Shown here piece after piece: positions 3,794-8,096 of a stretch of 8,096 bases of DNA; position 1 is the stretch's first letter; every line of letters begins with the position of its first letter. Origin of the DNA: an uncultured Elusimicrobium sp. (GTDB lineage Bacteria; Elusimicrobiota; Elusimicrobia; Elusimicrobiales; Elusimicrobiaceae); assembly GCA_937891135.1 (NCBI GenBank), contig CALAFB010000110.1:1-8096 (forward strand), written 5' to 3'. The notes beneath the pieces are model-generated. The model saw only the letters and a list, made by a program, of their open reading frames with translations, ran no database searches and was not told the origin of the DNA. The position numbers and the translations under genes are program-made.

Positions 3794-5311
3794 ATGCGTA
3801 AGACACTAGGGCTATCCGTTTTATTACTCCTGCCTATTTGTATGTGGGCGGCAAATAATCCTGCCGATAAAGTGCAATACTTCCAAGCAGGGGACGAGAG
3901 ATATTACAAAGAGGACGTTGTAGTCCCCAAAGTAAGCGACCCCGTAGATGCGGATCCAAGCGATGCGGTGGACGTGGGTGGCGGTACGAAAGGCACAAAA
4001 GTAAATAAGCCCAAGACCCAAGCCGTTGTCCCTGCACAAAGAGTCCCTACCAATGTAACCCCTACTAACAACCCCAAGGAAGTGCAATTACAAGGTGGGG
4101 CTAAAGTAGTCACTCCGCACAATTCCTCCCCGAAGGTCGCTATGCCTAAAGGGAAACCTATGCCTATGGTACCCTCTAGCAAACCCGAGCCACAACCTGC
4201 GGTGGAAGTAAAGGCCAAGACACAAACGGAAACCACACAAGTAAAAGCCACAACTCCCGTAACTCCTGCACCCAAGGAACAAAAATTAATGCCACAGGAA
4301 GTAAAGAAAATACAGCCTACGCCTGCAACGCAAGCTCCTGCTCCGGTGGAAGAGAAATATGCTAGACCCAAGAAGGTGCATTTGAAAGATTATGAAGTAG
4401 AATTCTTTTGCGACAGAAATGGCAAGCCGGTAAAGTGTACGGAAGCGGAATGGAATAAAGAGCAAGAAGCCAAGAAAGCCCCAAAGCCTGCTAAAGCTAC
4501 CAAACCTACTCGAACGGGTAAAGGTAGTACTTCCGTAAAGGTTTCTACTCCCACAGGGCCGACAATGACAGGTAACGGTGTAATTATCCCTGCACAACCG
4601 CTTAAATACGGGATTAAGACCAAATGCGTACCCTTGCCTGGGAAGACCACCTGCGAAGAAGAAAAGACGGAAACAAAGCCCACGAATAAGTTGGCAGGTT
4701 ATAAACCCAGTGCAGGTGTAGAGTTACCGGAAGCTACTATTCCGGAAGGTGTAAAGGCAACTGCCACCCCTGCCAAGCAAGAAACCGCAAAGTTAGATAC
4801 GGTGGACACTCCCAAACGTAAGGACTTTGGTGCTAATAAGGAATTTGTCAAAGGCAAGAATTTGTTAAATGGCTATGGTGGTGTTCCTACAATGTATGGG
4901 GACGTGGAAATACCCGAGGCCAGTTTGCCAACGGAAGCGGAAATGGATGCACAGGAAGCACGTCTCCGCGCAGAATTAGAAGCGGAACAGTTAGCTACGG
5001 AAATGGCATATCAAAAAGCATTAGCGGACGCACAAAAAGCCAAAGCCCAAGCCCAAGCACAGGCCGCCAAGCAACAGCAACAAAACGTCGCTAATCAGTT
5101 CTGCTCGTATGAGGGAAAACGGTTTTCCGGTGCACCTTGCCAATACTGTATCAACCATAAACCTCGGACACAAATGGACTGTCAAAAATGCTGTCAATCT
5201 TTCAACCGTCCGTTATATCGTGCGAGTTATCCGCACAGGTGGTCGGGCGATGGTGGGTATTATTGTTTCTGTATGTTTAATGCCAGTGGTACTGCCGGAT
5301 ATCTATTTTAA
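3794..5311 (+). CDS. Exported Pro/Lys/Thr-rich protein with Cys-rich C-terminal domain
   Basis: No known family recognised. The 505-residue protein has a Sec signal peptide (1-20, hydrophobic core LSVLLLLPI, likely cleavage at the WAA region). A low-complexity basic Pro/Lys/Thr/Val region follows (about 45-375), then an Ala/Glu/Gln helical segment likely to be coiled coil (381-434). The Cys-rich end has cysteines at 437, 449, 452, 463, 466, 467, 491 and 493. Two further Cys pairs, 206/215 and 278/287, each follow a tyrosine by six residues. The cysteines could form disulfides in the periplasm or outside the cell. No lipobox: Ile precedes Cys16. GGGAG (3781-3785) supports the ATG. It is the first gene of an operon with two exported ankyrin proteins; a surface or envelope scaffold is a guess. 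Confidence 0.85.
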   Translation: MRKTLGLSVLLLLPICMWAANNPADKVQYFQAGDERYYKEDVVVPKVSDPVDADPSDAVDVGGGTKGTKVNKPKTQAVVPAQRVPTNVTPTNNPKEVQLQGGAKVVTPHNSSPKVAMPKGKPMPMVPSSKPEPQPAVEVKAKTQTETTQVKATTPVTPAPKEQKLMPQEVKKIQPTPATQAPAPVEEKYARPKKVHLKDYEVEFFCDRNGKPVKCTEAEWNKEQEAKKAPKPAKATKPTRTGKGSTSVKVSTPTGPTMTGNGVIIPAQPLKYGIKTKCVPLPGKTTCEEEKTETKPTNKLAGYKPSAGVELPEATIPEGVKATATPAKQETAKLDTVDTPKRKDFGANKEFVKGKNLLNGYGGVPTMYGDVEIPEASLPTEAEMDAQEARLRAELEAEQLATEMAYQKALADAQKAKAQAQAQAAKQQQQNVANQFCSYEGKRFSGAPCQYCINHKPRTQMDCQKCCQSFNRPLYRASYPHRWSGDGGYYCFCMFNASGTAGYLF

Positions 5312-5320
5312 GGAGAGGAT

Positions 5321-6769
5321 ATGAAAAAATTACTTCTAGCAGTTTTTGTTTCCCTAGTTGCATCCACAGGGTTTGCACAAGTAGACGAGCCAACGGATGC
5401 CGACATTGAAAAAATGATGCAAGCATACAAAGCGTTTAAGGCCAAACAAAATGCTACACCTAAAGAGGAAGCCAATCCTCAAGCACGCTACGAAAGAGCC
5501 CTCATAGAAGCCGCCAAGGAAGGCAATGCGTCCCAAGTGCGCGGATTACTGGAGCAAGGTATTAACCCCAATGTTAGAGATGCTGACGGGAACACTCCTT
5601 TAATTTATGCCGCACATACTAGTTTGCCCGCTGTAGATATGCTTCTGTTTGCTGGAGCTGACGTAAACGCAAAAAACCAAAACGGTCTTACGCCTCTAGT
5701 AAATGCTTTTCTCTATGGGACACCTAATAGAGAAGCTATGATTAAGCGTATCTTAAAAGAGAAACCTAATGTTAATGTCATTGCATACAAATGGAACGAC
5801 GGAACGGTTGTTAGAACAACTGCTATCCAAATGGCAAGTATTATCGGCAATTTAGAAATTGTAGATGCTTTAATTGCACAAGGAGCGGATGTAAATAAAT
5901 TCCTAGCTACAGAAACGGCGTTAGGATATGCTCTTGAGAGTAAAAGCTCTGACTCTACCAAAGTAGTGGAATCTTTACTCAAAGCAGGTGCGGACCCTTA
6001 TAGACCTGACGGAGCGCGGAAAACACCTCTAGATTATGCCAATGCTTCTGGTGATAAGGCCAAAATAAAACTAATAAAAGATGCTATGGCTACTGGAAAA
6101 GTACAACGGGAAAAGGATAAAAAATTACTCAAAGCCACAACAAAAGGCAAGGTAGAGGAAGTGAAGAAATTATTGGCTTCGGGCGCAAATCCCAATACAT
6201 ACGCCGATTACGATACTTATGTTAACGACCCTTTTAATGTACATAGCAATAACAAGACACCTCTCATGCTCGCCAAAGATATGGAAACTGCACAAGCCCT
6301 ATTAAGTGCCGGAGCCGATGTAAATATAGTGGACGGTTATGGCTATACCGCCTTGCATTGGACATTAAACACTCCGGAAGGGTTAGAGCGTGCTAAATGG
6401 CTGATTAAGAATGGGGCTAATCTTAATGTGTTAAACTCAAGCAACCGCACTCCTTTATTGCACAGTATGCGTCGCCAGTGGTGGGATAAGGCGCAATTAC
6501 TGTTAAATGCCGGAGCGGATGTAACTGTTCGTGATGGAGACGGTCATAATGCATTATTCTTTGCCAGTAAATATGAAAATAAGCCGTTAATTAAAGAGCT
6601 GATGAAACGTGGGCTCCGCCTGACAGCAAAAGAGAAAGAAGAAATAACAAAATATCTTACTGAACAGGCCCAAGCAAATGCCGATGGTGGTGACGGGCTA
6701 GGAAATACCGTTGTCAAAGGACTTGTAAATACGGGTGTGTCCGCATTGGAATATAGTTTAACCAAGTAA
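5321..6769 (+). CDS. Exported ankyrin-repeat protein, first copy
   Basis: The 482-residue protein has a signal peptide (1-19, MKKLLLAVFVSLVASTGFA, cleavage before Gln20) and a short helix (26-44). Two ankyrin blocks follow at about 57-255 and 266-432, separated by a charged helix. Repeat caps with the GADVN-type turn occur at about 112, 188, 222, 288, 330, 365 and 398, followed by TPL-type helix starts such as GNTPLIYAA and NKTPLMLA. Ankyrin repeats bind proteins; an exported one probably acts in the periplasm or outside the cell, partner unknown. Block B opens with KGKVEEVKKLLASGANPN, echoing EGNASQVRGLLEQGINPN of block A. A tail (440-482) is Gly/Asp- and helix-rich. AAGGAG overlaps the preceding stop, and the gap is 9 nt, so co-expression is expected. 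Confidence 0.93.
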   Translation: MKKLLLAVFVSLVASTGFAQVDEPTDADIEKMMQAYKAFKAKQNATPKEEANPQARYERALIEAAKEGNASQVRGLLEQGINPNVRDADGNTPLIYAAHTSLPAVDMLLFAGADVNAKNQNGLTPLVNAFLYGTPNREAMIKRILKEKPNVNVIAYKWNDGTVVRTTAIQMASIIGNLEIVDALIAQGADVNKFLATETALGYALESKSSDSTKVVESLLKAGADPYRPDGARKTPLDYANASGDKAKIKLIKDAMATGKVQREKDKKLLKATTKGKVEEVKKLLASGANPNTYADYDTYVNDPFNVHSNNKTPLMLAKDMETAQALLSAGADVNIVDGYGYTALHWTLNTPEGLERAKWLIKNGANLNVLNSSNRTPLLHSMRRQWWDKAQLLLNAGADVTVRDGDGHNALFFASKYENKPLIKELMKRGLRLTAKEKEEITKYLTEQAQANADGGDGLGNTVVKGLVNTGVSALEYSLTK

Positions 6770-6780
6770 TGGGATAGAAC

Positions 6781-8096
6781 ATGAAAAAACTTAATCTACT
6801 AATTTTAATTTCCCTATTGTGTGCAGGGTTGGCACAAGCACAAAATGCCGACGACCCCGAACTCCAAGCCCTTATCAAAGCGTATAAGATGATAAAGGCC
6901 CAACAAAATGCCACGCCTACTACCAAGGAAGAGGACCCCAAAGTGCGTTATGAACGAGCCCTCATAGAAGCCGCCAAAGAAGGTAATGCCAGCCAAGTAC
7001 GCGGCCTTTTGGAAGCGGGCACGGACCCGAATGTAACGGATAAAGATGGTAATACGCCTTTGTACTATGCGGTAGATAAAAATTTAGCGATGGTGGATAT
7101 GCTCTTGTACGCAGGGGCGGATATGAATTACGGACAGGATCAGAGAGAAACTCCACTTTTTAGAAGTATGAGGGTTTTACCTAATGACGACTCTATTCGT
7201 TTGCGACTTTTAAAGGAAAAATTTGACCCCAATGCGGTGGTATGCCAAATTGTTCCTTCGGGGCATCGGAGATGTTTTGTGTTATTATTTGCCGCCGTAC
7301 AAGGAAACAATCTCAAAATGGTGGATACTTTAATTAAACGTGGGGCAGATGTGAACAAGTATGTCGGCAGAAATACTCCATTAATCAAAGCACTGCAAAA
7401 AGGCCAAGACCCTGACGGCAAAATTACAGAACTCTTGCTTAAAGCCGGTGCAGATCCATATAGAGGGTTAATGTTATCAAGCCAATACACAAGTCCTTTG
7501 ACATATGTACAACAAGACGGAAATAAAACTAAAATAAAATTGCTTAAAGAGGCCATGGAAGCCACTAAAGAGCAACGGAAAAAGGACGACAAGTTACTCA
7601 AAGCCGCTCAAAAAGGCAAAGTAGAGGAAGTACGCAAATTACTGGCCGAGGGTGCAAATCCCAATGCCTATGCCAATTATCAGCCGAAAGGTTTGGTGGA
7701 CGGACATACTGCTTTGATGTTTACGGATAATTTAGAAATCGCTCAGCTTTTGGTAGATGCCGGAGCTGATGTTAATGCAGTAGATGATGTGGGTTGGACC
7801 GCCTTGATGTGGGCATGGAAACCTAAACAATTAGAGAAAGTGAAATGGCTGATTGCACATGGGGCTAATGTAAACTATGATCGTTCCGGCGACACACCAC
7901 TAACTTTGGCTATAAATGCGGATTATTATTGGGAACGTGTCGAAGCATTGTTAAATGCAGGTGCGGATGTGAACTTGCGAGACAAAAAAGGATACGGTCC
8001 GTTATTCTATGCTAAATTAAATGACAATAAAAAGGTGGAAGAAGAATTGCTCAAACGTCATGCTACCTTAACCAAAAAAGAAAGCGAAGACATCAT
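6781..8096 (+). CDS. Exported ankyrin-repeat protein, second copy (3' end outside window)
   Basis: The frame is open from the ATG through 438 codons to the window edge. It has a signal peptide (1-20, ending AGLAQA) and an early helix with NATP (residues 43-46), then VRYERALIEAAKEGNASQVR, nearly identical to the first copy. Two ankyrin blocks follow at about 57-255 and 268 onward, with the same charged linker (EATKEQRKKDDKLLKAAQKG). Repeats include RGADVNK, KAGADPY, EGANPN, DAGADVN, HGANVN and NAGADVN. Compared with its neighbour about 45 C-terminal residues are missing only because the window stops. It differs by Cys155 and Cys165 in a loop. The gap to the previous gene is 11 nt, with a weak GGGAT as ribosome site. 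A tandem duplicate whose partner is unknown. Confidence 0.93.
   Translation, partial: MKKLNLLILISLLCAGLAQAQNADDPELQALIKAYKMIKAQQNATPTTKEEDPKVRYERALIEAAKEGNASQVRGLLEAGTDPNVTDKDGNTPLYYAVDKNLAMVDMLLYAGADMNYGQDQRETPLFRSMRVLPNDDSIRLRLLKEKFDPNAVVCQIVPSGHRRCFVLLFAAVQGNNLKMVDTLIKRGADVNKYVGRNTPLIKALQKGQDPDGKITELLLKAGADPYRGLMLSSQYTSPLTYVQQDGNKTKIKLLKEAMEATKEQRKKDDKLLKAAQKGKVEEVRKLLAEGANPNAYANYQPKGLVDGHTALMFTDNLEIAQLLVDAGADVNAVDDVGWTALMWAWKPKQLEKVKWLIAHGANVNYDRSGDTPLTLAINADYYWERVEALLNAGADVNLRDKKGYGPLFYAKLNDNKKVEEELLKRHATLTKKESEDI

Noticed and set aside
3904..4371. Minus-strand frame rich in Gly, Thr, Val and Cys
   Set aside because: It is the antisense shadow of the Pro/Lys/Thr-rich gene; no start signal and composition dictated by the other strand.
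7140..7601. Minus-strand frame of 153 codons
   Set aside because: Antisense shadow of the second ankyrin gene, which is open over the whole stretch.
1..8096. CRISPR array, tRNA, rRNA or insertion sequence
   Set aside because: No regularly spaced repeats, no cloverleaf or rRNA core segments, and no transposase or terminal inverted repeats were seen.

Overview
The window comes from a moderately AT-rich bacterial genome that uses the standard code, good Shine-Dalgarno sites and sigma70-type promoters. Sec signal peptides without Gram-positive wall anchors, together with an anaerobic ribonucleotide reductase component, point to a Gram-negative anaerobe. A gut lineage such as Elusimicrobiota is a guess only; no marker gene here fixes the taxon.

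Left edge (1-336): the last 16 codons of an unidentified gene ending in a Cys-containing tail, then a 70-residue free-standing glycyl-radical domain of the class III ribonucleotide reductase type (NrdD C-terminal finger), complete with the RVVGY radical motif and an added C-terminal CxxC.

RNA plus DUF3800 module (340-1057): a near-consensus sigma70 promoter (TTGACA, 17 bp, TATACT) with an A/T-rich upstream element drives a compact RNA of about 80 nt. It folds as a closed three-way junction and ends in a U-rich tail. It converges on a minus-strand DUF3800 gene, a predicted RNase H-like fold. This is the most interesting item: a candidate ncRNA-protein two-component system, possibly a defence or toxin-antitoxin type module (inference).

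Minus-strand accessory operon (2850 down to 1257): seven tightly packed, partly overlapping small genes in the order DUF2924, DUF4314, DUF4314, unknown 91 aa, unknown 71 aa, zinc ribbon 57 aa, zinc ribbon 47 aa. Three of these do not stand out as ordinary ORFs because their real starts are internal or the genes are very short. DUF2924 and DUF4314 are typical of phages and integrative elements, so this looks like a piece of mobile or ex-mobile DNA, although no integrase or structural gene is seen. A palindrome that could act as a terminator follows, then a possible 31-codon remnant.

Divergent control region and ORF6N gene (2851-3650): inverted repeats and TTTTAAC boxes lie between the operon and a plus-strand ORF6N-domain protein (phage antirepressor-type DNA-binding family), which ends in a clear intrinsic terminator.

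Exported-protein operon (3755-8096, plus): an extended -10 promoter precedes a 505-aa secreted Pro/Lys/Thr-rich protein with a Cys-rich tail, followed at 9 and 11 nt by two paralogous secreted ankyrin-repeat proteins, the second cut off by the window end. Tandem duplication recurs across the window (zinc ribbons, DUF4314 and ankyrin genes).
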